Positions 7,541-17,000 of a stretch of DNA of 55,730 nt are shown here, piece after piece (the first letter of the stretch is position 1; each line of letters begins with the position of its first letter). Source of the DNA: an uncultured Angelakisella sp. (lineage in GTDB: Bacteria; Bacillota; Clostridia; Oscillospirales; Ruminococcaceae); NCBI GenBank assembly GCA_934524965.1, contig CAKSYU010000009.1, positions 1 to 55,730 of the forward strand, in the 5' to 3' direction. Below the pieces are notes generated by a model that saw only the letters and a list, made by a program, of their open reading frames with translations, was not told the DNA's origin and ran no database searches. The translations under genes were made by a program, and so were the position numbers.

Positions 7541-8355
7541 AAAAATATATCCATTCCATAGTGATGCTTGCGGTATTCGAGACCATTGCCGTGGTGCTGT
7601 GGCTGACGAAGGACAACATCTTTTACCTGTTCAACTTCAGCTATATCGGTATTTCCATCTCGCTGGGGATCTTTCTTTTCACCCAAAAGTATAAGCACGC
7701 GCGGCGGGTGACACAGCTTTTGGTCGGCTGCTATATGCTGATCTATCTGGGGCTGATCTGCGGCGAGAATATGCAGATAGAGGGCTTCTGGTACTATCTG
7801 TTTACCGGCGTGTTTGAGGCGGCGACCATTCACTACGCCGTTGCCAAAATTTTTGGTCCGCTGCTTTTCGGCAGGGGATGGTGCGGCTATGCCTGCTGGA
7901 CGGCGATGGTGCTGGACTTTTTGCCGTACAAGATCCCCGCGGCGCCGCGGAAAAAGCTGGGCTGGCTGCGGTATATCACCTTTACGGCGTCGCTTATTTT
8001 TGTGCTGGCGCTGTTCCTTGCCAAGGTGGGGAACATTGAAAGGATCATGTTCTGGGCGTTCATCGTGGGAAATGTGCTGTACTATGCCGCCGGTATCGCG
8101 CTGGCGTTTGCCTTTAAGGATAACCGCGCCTTCTGCAAATATCTGTGCCCCATTACGGTATTCCTGAAGCCGATGAGCTATTTTTCGCTGGCTCGGGTGA
8201 AGTGCGACAAGGAGAAGTGCATCTCCTGCGGCAAGTGTAAGAGGGTATGCCCCATGAATGTGGATATGACGGATAATTCGCGGAAAAGAGAGAACGGCAC
8301 CGAATGTATCCTGTGCATGGAGTGTGTGAAAAGCTGCCCGAAGAAGGCGCTGTGA
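7537..8355 (+). CDS. NapH/NosR-like membrane 4Fe-4S protein
   Basis: This 272-residue integral membrane protein has about five hydrophobic segments between residues 1 and 205, followed by a cytoplasmic 2[4Fe-4S] domain. The segment FGRGWCGYACWTAMVLDF and the FCKYLCP motif are typical of the NapH/NosR/RdxA group, which passes electrons across or along the membrane. The C-terminal clusters are CISCGKCKRVCP and CILCMECVKSCP. It overlaps the EFR1-type gene by four bases, which argues for one redox unit. No respiratory reductase lies nearby, so the electron acceptor is unknown. Confidence 0.87.
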   Translation: MKKYIHSIVMLAVFETIAVVLWLTKDNIFYLFNFSYIGISISLGIFLFTQKYKHARRVTQLLVGCYMLIYLGLICGENMQIEGFWYYLFTGVFEAATIHYAVAKIFGPLLFGRGWCGYACWTAMVLDFLPYKIPAAPRKKLGWLRYITFTASLIFVLALFLAKVGNIERIMFWAFIVGNVLYYAAGIALAFAFKDNRAFCKYLCPITVFLKPMSYFSLARVKCDKEKCISCGKCKRVCPMNVDMTDNSRKRENGTECILCMECVKSCPKKAL

Positions 8356-8382
8356 GGGGCGGGGGAGCGCCCCCCGTCCCCT
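8355..8382 (+). terminator. GC-rich hairpin after the ferredoxin pair
   Basis: AGGGGCGGGGG pairs imperfectly with CCCCCCGTCCCCT around AGCG, immediately after the stop codon. There is no proper T-run, so termination is uncertain. Confidence 0.4.
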
Positions 8383-8427
8383 GAAAAAGCATTTTAGAAG
8401 CGAAACGACAAATTTTGGCACAAAAAC

Positions 8428-8443
8428 GCAAACAAATGTTTGC
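8428..8443 (+). promoter_or_regulatory. Palindromic operator, LexA-box-like, over comM -35
   Basis: GCAAACAAATGTTTGC is a perfect inverted repeat with 7-base arms. It overlaps the -35 box (8440-8445) of the comM-like gene. It resembles the Gram-positive LexA (DinR) box CGAACRNRYGTTYC with A for G at the second position. The overlap suggests repression, but the identity of the regulator is an inference. Confidence 0.45.
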
Positions 8444-8468
8444 AAACGGTGAGCCGGTATGATATACT
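8440..8468 (+). promoter_or_regulatory. Sigma-A promoter for the ComM-like gene
   Basis: TTGCAA (8440-8445), a 17-base spacer and TATACT (8463-8468) lie 32 bases before ATG 8501. Confidence 0.8.
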
Positions 8469-8500
8469 GTTGGCAGAAAGCCGGAAAAGGAGGGGGAGCC

Positions 8501-10042
8501 ATGTTCTGCTCGGTGCAGTCTATGGGGCTTAGCGGGATCGAAAGCTATCCGGTGACGGTGGAGGTGGACTGCCGTCGCGGGCTGCCGCGCTTTGATATTG
8601 TGGGGCTGCCGGATACCGCGGTAAAGGAAAGCCGGGAGCGGGTACACAGCGCCATCGGCAACCTGGGCTACCAGTTCCCCGCGGGGGTGCTGGTGGTCAA
8701 CCTGGCGCCTGCCGATACCAAAAAGAGCGGTCCGCTGTACGACCTGCCCATTCTGCTGGGTATTTTAACGGCGGGCTGCGGGCTGGATCTGCCGCTGGCG
8801 GGCAGCGCCTTTGTGGGAGAGATCTCGCTGGATGGGCGGCTGCGCCCGGTGAACGGCGTGCTTTCGATGGTCTCGGCGGCGGCGCGGCAGGGCTATTCCC
8901 GCATTTACATTCCCTACGATAACGCCGCCGAGGGCAGTGTGGCGCAGGGGATAGAGGTGTACCCCGTGCGGACGGTGCAGGAACTGGTGGACGCCCTGAC
9001 CGGCGGCAAGCCGCTGTCCCCGGCCGAGGCGATCCCGTTCCGGGAGCTGCCCCAGCCGCCCCTGCCGGATTTCAGTGAGGTGAAAGGGCAGGAAAACGCG
9101 AAGCGCGCCTTAGAGATCGCGGCGGCGGGCGGGCACAATGTGCTGCTCATCGGCCCGCCAGGCACCGGCAAGAGTATGCTGGCAAAGCGGCTGCCCTCCA
9201 TTCTGCCCGCGATGAGCTTTGAGGAGGCGGTGGAGACGACCAAGATCCACTCGGCGGCGGGTTTTCTGCCGGCGGGGGTGCCGCTGCTGAAAAACCGTGT
9301 ATTCCGCGCGCCGCACCACTCTATCTCGATGGTGGGGCTGACCGGCGGTGGGAGCTATCCCCGCCCGGGGGAGATCTCGCTGGCGCACAACGGGGTATTA
9401 TTTTTGGACGAGCTGCCGCAGTTTGAGCGCCCCGCGATGGAGGCACTGCGCCAGCCGCTGGAGGACGGGGTCATTACCATCAGCCGCGCGGGCGGACGGG
9501 CGACCTACCCCAGCAGCTTTATGCTTATCGGGGCGATGAACCCCTGCCCCTGCGGGTACTACGGGCACCCCACCCGTGCCTGCACCTGCTCCCTGACCAA
9601 GGTGAGCCTGTACCTGAACCGGATCAGCGGTCCGCTGCTGGACCGCATGGACCTGCAGGTGGAGGTGCCGCCGGTGGAATATGAGCGCATGGCGGACAGC
9701 CGACCGGCGGAGACCTCCGCCGAGATAAAGAAGCGGGTTGAGGCGGCGCGGCTGGTGCAGCAGCGGCGCTACGCAGGCACCGGTGTGACCTGCAATGCCC
9801 GCCTGACCCCTGCCCTGCTGAAAAAATACTGCGTGCTGACCCCCGAAGCCGACCGCCTGCTGGCTGCCGCCTATGAACGCATGGGGCTTTCCGGCAGGAG
9901 CTACGACCGGCTGCTGCGGGTGGCGCGCACCATTGCCGACCTTTCGGGGAGCGAGATGATCGGCGCCGACCACGTGGCGGAGGCGATCCAGTTCCGCAAC
10001 CTTGACCGCAAATACTGGCAGGTCTCTGCCAAGGAGCTGTAA
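8501..10042 (+). CDS. comM: YifB/ComM family Mg-chelatase-like AAA+ ATPase
   Basis: The 513-residue product has the three parts of this family. These are an N-terminal Lon/ChlI-like domain (to about residue 170), a central AAA+ domain with GPPGTGKS (Walker A) and LFLDELPQF (Walker B), and a C-terminal helical Mg-chelatase domain. The cysteine patch CPCGYYGHPTRACTC is also typical. ComM is a hexameric helicase that helps branch migration when incoming single-stranded DNA is recombined during transformation. The start at 8501 is fixed by AAAAGGAGGGGG just upstream. It is transcribed alone from a promoter with a palindromic operator; a long perfect hairpin follows. Confidence 0.92.
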   Translation: MFCSVQSMGLSGIESYPVTVEVDCRRGLPRFDIVGLPDTAVKESRERVHSAIGNLGYQFPAGVLVVNLAPADTKKSGPLYDLPILLGILTAGCGLDLPLAGSAFVGEISLDGRLRPVNGVLSMVSAAARQGYSRIYIPYDNAAEGSVAQGIEVYPVRTVQELVDALTGGKPLSPAEAIPFRELPQPPLPDFSEVKGQENAKRALEIAAAGGHNVLLIGPPGTGKSMLAKRLPSILPAMSFEEAVETTKIHSAAGFLPAGVPLLKNRVFRAPHHSISMVGLTGGGSYPRPGEISLAHNGVLFLDELPQFERPAMEALRQPLEDGVITISRAGGRATYPSSFMLIGAMNPCPCGYYGHPTRACTCSLTKVSLYLNRISGPLLDRMDLQVEVPPVEYERMADSRPAETSAEIKKRVEAARLVQQRRYAGTGVTCNARLTPALLKKYCVLTPEADRLLAAAYERMGLSGRSYDRLLRVARTIADLSGSEMIGADHVAEAIQFRNLDRKYWQVSAKEL

Positions 10043-10085
10043 AAGAGAAACCGAAGTACGGGAAGCGGTGTGCGAAAGGGGAAAG

Positions 10086-10132
10086 ACGCCCGCAGGGCAA
10101 ACTGTCCGCAGGACAGTTTGCCCTGCGGGCGT
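10086..10132 (+). repeat. Intergenic hairpin element E1 (22-bp perfect arms)
   Basis: Two 22-base arms pair perfectly around GCA. The outer part, ACGCCCGCAGGGC/GCCCTGCGGGCGT, is identical to the outer stem of element E2. The inner part, AAACTGTCC/GGACAGTTT, differs from the E2 third hairpin by one compensated base pair. It may also act as a terminator for comM, though no T-run follows. Confidence 0.85.
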
Positions 10133-10171
10133 ACCGGCACCTTGCAGAGACCCCAAGGGGAGAAATGCGGC

Positions 10172-10200
10172 TTGCATTTGCGGCGGCGGCATGGTAGAAT
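10172..10200 (+). promoter_or_regulatory. Promoter for the PheB-like gene
   Basis: TTGCAT, a 17-base spacer and an extended -10, TGG-TAGAAT, lie 41 bases before ATG 10242. Confidence 0.75.
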
Positions 10201-10241
10201 GTCCGTAGAAGAAGTACAACTGTACGCACGGAGGAAAACGC

Positions 10242-10706
10242 ATGGTCAATTTGCAGCAGCCGTCCCATCGGGAGGGGTCCCGACTTTTGCTGGTGGATAG
10301 TTCCGTTTTGCCGGAGGTCTTTCTGCGGGTGGTGGAGGCGAAGCGCATGCTGGCGGTCGGGCAGGTGCGCAGCCTTTCGGAGGCGGCAAAGGCTGCCGGA
10401 ATTTCCCGCAGCGCGCTGTATAAGTACAAGGACTGCGTCTTTGTACACAATGAGGCGCTGGACGATAAGGTCATCACCCTTTCCGCGCGGCTGGAGGATC
10501 GCCCCGGAGTGCTTTCCGGACTGCTGAACAGCCTTTCGGAGCAGCAGGGAAATATTCTGACCGTCAACCAGAACATACCGGTGGACGGGGTGGCGGCAGT
10601 CTCGGTCTCGGCACGGCTGCCGCTGCCGATGGATATAGAGCAGATGCGCCGCAACCTGCTGACCCTTTCCGGCGTAACGCAGGTCGATATCCTTTCCACC
10701 CGCTGA
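10242..10706 (+). CDS. pheB: UPF0735 ACT domain protein, PheB-like
   Basis: The 154-residue product matches the UPF0735/PheB layout. A short N-terminal segment (LLLVDSSVLPEVFLRVVEAK) is followed by a helix-turn-helix-like stretch (SLSEAAKAAGISRSALYKYK). The C-terminal ACT domain (from about residue 75) contains DRPGVLSGLLN and GNILTVNQNIPV. In Bacillus the gene lies with pheA and thrB, but its biochemical role is not settled; the ACT domain suggests amino-acid sensing. The start is supported by ACGGAGGAAAACGC. It is flanked by its own promoter and terminator and so is monocistronic here. The symbol is by family resemblance only. Confidence 0.85.
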   Translation: MVNLQQPSHREGSRLLLVDSSVLPEVFLRVVEAKRMLAVGQVRSLSEAAKAAGISRSALYKYKDCVFVHNEALDDKVITLSARLEDRPGVLSGLLNSLSEQQGNILTVNQNIPVDGVAAVSVSARLPLPMDIEQMRRNLLTLSGVTQVDILSTR

Positions 10707-10721
10707 ATATTAGTGATACTG

Positions 10722-10765
10722 CCCCATGGGAGAGAGCGTCTCCCGCGGGGGTTCTTTTTTCTTCC
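10722..10765 (+). terminator. Terminator of the PheB-like gene
   Basis: CCCC-AT-GGGAG pairs with CTCCC-GC-GGGG and is followed by GTTCTTTTTTCTTCC. Confidence 0.8.
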
Positions 10766-10793
10766 CTTTTGCAGCGGGTGAAAGGGGGAAGCG

Positions 10794-10884
10794 ACGCCCG
10801 CAGGGCGCCCCGCCTGCGGCGGGGCTGGGGGCGGTCGCAGACCGCCCCTAAAACCGTCCAAAGGACGGTTTGCCCTGCGGGCGT
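10794..10884 (+). repeat. Cloverleaf element E2
   Basis: A perfect 13-bp outer stem (10794-10806 with 10872-10884) encloses three perfect hairpins: GCCCCGCC-TGC-GGCGGGGC, GGGGCGGTC-GCA-GACCGCCCC and AAACCGTCC-AAA-GGACGGTTT. On paper this is a four-way junction with 3-nt loops, in a gap between a terminator and the promoter of the giant surface-protein gene. Confidence 0.85.
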
Positions 10885-10946
10885 TTCCTGCCTTTTTTGC
10901 CGGTTCTTTCCGCTGTTGTCAAACCCCGTCTCATACTTTGGAATGA

Positions 10947-10974
10947 TTTACTTTTGCTGCCGATATGGTACAAT
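10947..10974 (+). promoter_or_regulatory. Promoter for the giant surface protein
   Basis: A weak TTTACT -35, a 16-base spacer and an extended -10, TGG-TACAAT (10969-10974), lie 84 bases before ATG 11059, leaving a leader of about 75 nt. Confidence 0.6.
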
Positions 10975-11058
10975 TTTATCAGGAGTGGAAGTCCGCCCCG
11001 CGGCGTTCCGCATACCGATAGGAAAGATGAGAAATCACGAAAATCTGGAGGAGATCAC

Positions 11059-14000
11059 ATGACGAAGCGAGTACTGAGCGTTTTGCTGGCGCTGATGATG
11101 TGCCTGACCATGCTGCCCGTGGAGGCGCTGGCGGAGGTACTGATCCCGGTGGTGCCGGCAACGGAAAAGAACGCGACCGTCGAGCCGGAAGCGGCCGCCA
11201 AGACGGTCGGGGAGGTGCAGACGCTGATCGACGCGCTGCCGGCGGTGGAGGCACTGACGGCGGAGGACTACGAGGCGGTGCTGACCGCCTACGAAGCCTA
11301 CGAAGCGCTCCCTGAGGAGGAGCGGGCGCAGGTGACCGGCGCCGAGCGCTTTGAGAAGCTGTTCGGCTGGTTCAACAGCCAGACGGCGACGCAGGAGGGG
11401 CTGATGGGCAATACCACCCAGCAGTCTACCTCGGTAGTGAAGATCACGCCCAAGGGCAGCGCGGTGAGCTACTACTATGACACGGTAGATGCCGCGCTGA
11501 GCGACCACTATGATAACCTGTACCTTTCGGGGGAGAACTGCGAGATCACCCTGCTGAAAGATGCCGCGCTGGAGGGCACGGCGGGTCAGAGCACGATCCC
11601 GCTGCAGGGCAAGTACACGCTGGATCTGGCGGGCTTTACCCTGACGACCGCCAAGGCGATCCATCTTGAGGTGAACACGACAAAAATCACCATCAAGGGC
11701 GGCACGGTGACGACCACCGCGACCGATTCCTACTACCTCATTCACCAGAACGCAAACAATGAGCTTCATCTGGAGAATGTGACGCTGGTGGGTCCCGTGA
11801 AGGACGGTAAGCGCGGCGCGGCGCTTTCCTGCCAGTATTACACCTACATCAAGGCTTCCAACCTCATCGGCGGTCTGGTTGCCAATGTAAATTACTGCAC
11901 CATTTATGCGGGCAGCACCATTACCACCGGCGCGGACGCGGCGAATGGCATTGCCGCGAATGATTACAGCGTTTTTGAGGAGAATAACCAGCTTTACAGC
12001 AACATCTCCGCGCTGCTGAGCGGCGGCAAAGCCTTTGCTGTAGATGGCAAGGTCATCAATGCCGCGGCATCGGTAAAGAAAACGAAAGTCCCCGTGATCT
12101 CAGATACGGCGCTGACCGAGGGCTTTGCGCTGACCGAAGATGTCACCATGGTGACGCACGAGAAGCACGAATATGACACCACCGGCGCCTGCCCCTGCGG
12201 CGCCACCTGCATCCATGGCACCGTGAATATGGAGAACGGCAAGTGCGCCGACTGCCAGAAGCGGATCTATGAGGCGAAGATAGGGGAAAAGGGCTACAGA
12301 ACGCTGGTAGAAGCGTTCGCCGCGGTATCGACAATGACCGATGCCACTGTGGTGCTGCTTGGCTATCTCACCTACAACGGAGCCGAGATCTACGTGGAGA
12401 AAGGCACCTTTACGCTGGATCTGAACGACAATTATATATCGCTGCTGCCTGTCGGCAAAAAGCTGTATATCAACGAGGGAGCCAATGTTACCGTTGTGGG
12501 TGACGGCAAGCTGCCCACCAGCAACGGCGGAACGCTTGGCGCCATGGTGGAGGTCAGCGGTACCCTGACCGTAAAGAGCGGCAGCTTTACCAGAGGCTTG
12601 ACCATCATGGAGGGGAGCAATGTCCTGCTCTCCGGCGGGTACTTCTACACCCTCACTGTTCCCGATGGGAAGGTGTGCAGCGATTATCTGGCGGAGGGCT
12701 ATGCGTTCTATCAGAACAGCAAGGTCGTCTCCGGCGAAGTCACCTCGCTGTCGAATGTTTCGGTGAAGTCCCACACCGACCATGTGTACGATGCCGCTAC
12801 CGGCACCTGCGTGTGCGGCAAGCCCTGCCCGCACGAGACCTTCTATACCGATAACGACGGGCACACCGAGGGCACCTGCACCATCTGCGGCAAGCAGGCG
12901 GTCATTGCCAAGATGGGCACCGAATATTACCGTGATGTGGCGGCGCTGAATACCGCGATGAACGGCGTGACCGGCAACCACACCGTCACCATTCTGTGTG
13001 ATATTGAGGGCAATCTGAAGATCATGAAGAGCGAGCTGACGCTGGATGCCGGCTCCTATACCATCAATGGCACAGTGGTGGTGAACGGCTCCACTGTTAC
13101 CATTACCGGCGGTTCTTTTGACAAAAAGGTAACGCTTGGAAAATCTGTTGTAACGCTGATGGGTGGCTTTGAGGAAGTGAATATCGTCGGCGGTGAAACA
13201 CGGATAGAGCGCGGCACCAGCATTAGAGGCAATGCGGCGCTGCGCGGAAAAGTGACGATCGACTTTGCGATGTTCGAGAGCACGGTTTCCGTTTCCGGCA
13301 CCGTCACGGCGGCGAATACCAATTTTCTGGACGCTGTCACCATCAATAATGGCGGCGACCTGACAATAAAGGACGGCTGTGATATTTCCGCCGCCGTCAA
13401 CATCAAGTCGGGCGGCAAGGCGCACTTTACCGGCAGAGGCAGCGTGACCGGACTGGTGACCGTGCAGACGGGCGGCGAGCTGACCGTGACCGAAACAGCC
13501 TGCACCTTTAATGAGGTCTTCTTCGATACAAACAGCAAGGGTGTCCTTTCCGGCGGTGCTTACGGTCAGATCTCCAGCCAGGGCGCGGTGCTGAACACCA
13601 AGCTGGCGGAGGGCTATGCCTACTTTGATGAACGCGGCGTCATCAGCGGCGACTACCAGAACGGTACCCCCGGTGTGGTGAAGATCGCCAGCAATGTGCG
13701 TGTGGCGGCGCACAGCCACAGCTTTAATGCCGAGGGCATCTGCGGCTGCGGCACCACCTGCCCGCACGAAAACTACTACACCGACAGCATGGGCGGTCAT
13801 ACCGAGGGCGCCTGCACCCTGTGCGGCAAGCAGGCGATGTACGCCAAGGTAGTGAGAGATGACGGCGATACCGTGAGCTACTATGCCACCCTGAATGAGG
13901 CGGCAGCGGCTGCCGGCGAGCTGGGCGGCAGTGACATCACCGCCATCACGGTAGAGATGCTTGCCGACTGCAAGGAAGATGTGACCGTCAGCAAGGGCTG

Positions 14001-17000
14001 TTTTACCATCAGCGGCGGCAGCCATAAATACACCCTGACCGGCGACCTGACCGAAAGCGGCACCGCCAAGATGGGCGTACTGAACATGACCGTAAACGGC
14101 AAGCTGACCATGCTGAGCGGCGTCCTTGCCAATAATGTGATAAACGGCGAAGCGACGCTGCGCGGCACCACCGTCCGGAGCGGCATATTTAACGAACCTG
14201 TTGCCGTGACCGGCGAGATCACCATTGAGGGCGGTCTGTTCCAGAAGACGGTCGAGGTACAGGGCAACGCCATTACGATCTGGGACGGCGACTTTACCGA
14301 ATTGATCCTTAGCGGCGCCGGCTGTTCGGTGAGCCGGATCTCCGGCGGACAGTTCGCCAAAATCACCAGCAACAACCTGTTCAATCTGAGTGAAGTTCTG
14401 GTGGCGGATAAGGCATATGCCAATAGGAATACCCTCCAGGTGACAGACGGTTGGAAGACCCTGCTGACCAATGTAATGGTCGTCGACCATACCGACCACA
14501 CCTTTGCGCTGAATGCCGACGGGCACTATGTCTGCGACTGCGGCGCCGTGGCGCTCGTGCGGGTCGAGTGGGATACGGAGATCCATTATTACAGCGACCT
14601 TGATACCATCATAGCGATCGCGGAGCGTTTGACCAAAGGCACCATCACTGTGCTGGAGGATAAAGCCCTCACCCCCGACTACCTGGGAGGGCTTGAACTT
14701 ACCAGCGGCACCTTTACGCTGGATCTGAACAAAAAGACCTTCAAAGAGATCTACATCAAGGGAACTGCCAATATAACGATGAAGAACTGCAACGCGTACA
14801 GCGGTGTGTTGACAGTGGACGGAGCGAATGCCAGCCTGACACTGGAAAGCGCCGATGGAGCGGAGGTTACCGTTCTTGAGGGCAGCTTTACCGTACCGGT
14901 GGGCTGCAACCCGCAGTTTAAGCAGCTGGAAGCTTACAGCAGCAATGTAAGCCTTGGCGGCGGCTACTATAAGACCATCCGCAGTTGGGGCAGTCCCCTT
15001 ACCGAGATCGTGGCGGAGGGCTACGGCTACAAGCAGGGCAACAGCTGGATCACCGACATTTCGTGGGTCGAATTAAATGAGGTCACTGTGACCCGGTACC
15101 CCATCAGCAAGGCGGAAACCGCCCTGAGCTTTGATGGAACGCTGGTTTACGGCACCGCGTACGGCGATGAGTACTATGCCTACGCCAATGTGACCGTCCC
15201 CACCGGCACTGCCCCCGAGACGGGCTATGAGTGGTATATCAAGCAGGTTTCCACCGGCGGCCAAGGGAAAATGACCGGCGATGATGCCGCAAGGGTTACG
15301 ATTCCTCAGGGGCTTGAAGTGGGCGAATACGAGATCTGGTACACCATCACCGTGGACGGCTACAGCGTTACCGCCCTTGCCGCCACCTTCGAGATGATCA
15401 AGGGCACGGATAGCGTAAAGACCGCGCCCACCGCCACCAACCCCGTTTACACCGGCGGCGTACTGGAGCTGGTCACCGAGGGTGTGGGTTCCCAGGGCGA
15501 GATGCGCTACAAGCTGGACGGCGGCGAGTGGCAGGCGAATATCCCCACCGCGACCGAAGCGGGCGAATATAAGGTCTACTACAAGTCCATCGGCAACGCA
15601 AACTATGAGGAAAGCGAGGAGGGCTGTGTCACCGCCTCCATCGCACGGAGAGACATTACCGGCGCCGAGATCACGCTGGGAGCCTCCCTGATCTACAACA
15701 CCAAGGAGCAGACGCAGGCGGTAGAAAGCGTTGTGCTGGAGGACTTTGGCGTTGTGAAGTCCTATATTGTCAGCGGCAACACCGCGACCGATGCGGGCAC
15801 GGATTATGAGCTGACCGTCACCGGCACCGGCAACTTTACCGGCAGTGTCAAGGTGAAGTTTGCCGTAGAACCCGCGTGGATCATCATCGGCAGCGTTACC
15901 GTTGCGCCCAAGAGCTACGACGGCAGCGACGAAGCCACCGTCGCCAAAGTGACCTTCACCGGCATTTACGCGGGCGACACCGTAGAATATGAGGTCGTAA
16001 GCGCCAAGTACGACAGTGCCGAGGCAGCGACAGCCACCAAGGTGATAGGTTATGTCCGGCTAAAGGATACCGTCAAGAACTACAAGCTGATCGGGGACCG
16101 CTTTGAGGTGGACGCCGCCATCGGCAAAGCAGATGCCGAGGTAGTGACCGCCCCCACGGCGGAGGAGCTGATCTATAGTACCGCCGCGCAGACGCTTACC
16201 ACCGCAGGCACCGCCGCGGGCGGCAGCATGCGGTATAAGCTGGGCGACGGCGAATGGCAGGAGACCATTCCCACCGCGACCAATGCCGGCACCTATACCG
16301 TGTGGTACAAGGCGGCGGGCGATGACAACCACAATGATACCGAACCGGAAAGCGTTACCGTCATCATTGCACGGAAGCAGGTGACGAACCCTGTTGTTAC
16401 GGTGGCTACCTGCACCTACAACGGCAAGGACCAGACCCCCGCGCTGACCGTGCGTGACCCGCAGACCTTCGCGGTGATCCCCGCGGAGGAATATACCGTC
16501 ACTTATCGCAATAACCGCAATGTGGGTCTGGGCAACATTATCCTTTCCGATAACGAAGGCGGCAACTATATCGTGCGCGGCTTGACCTCCTTTGCGATCG
16601 GTCAGGCAGCCGCGCCCACCGTGGAGCCGCTGCGCCTTACCCAGAAGTACAGCGATACCAATACCCACACCGTCAGCCGCGACTATGCCGCGCTGATGCC
16701 GCAGGACGCCTATGTCAGTAAGAATTTTGAGGGCGGCAGCTACACCGCCCCCGCAGGCGTTACCCTTGAGGGCTGGGGCGTTGATGTTGCCAGCGGCGAA
16801 GTGACCTATCAGGTGCGGGGCGCGACTGCCGAAATGGTCGGCGAGGAGATCACCCTGCCGGTCATCATCAAGTCCCGCAACTATAAGGACGCCACAGCGG
16901 AGATCATCATTACCCTTGTGGCGAAGGATGCCCCTGTGGTTTCCGCCGCCGATCTGACCATGACCTATACCGGCAGCGCCGTTCCCATTGAGCTGCTTAA

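Noticed and set aside
12100..14586. 828-codon open frame antisense to the giant surface-protein gene
   Set aside because: Low-complexity His/Gly/Ala-rich shadow with no start signal; the sense frame carries a signal peptide and repeats.
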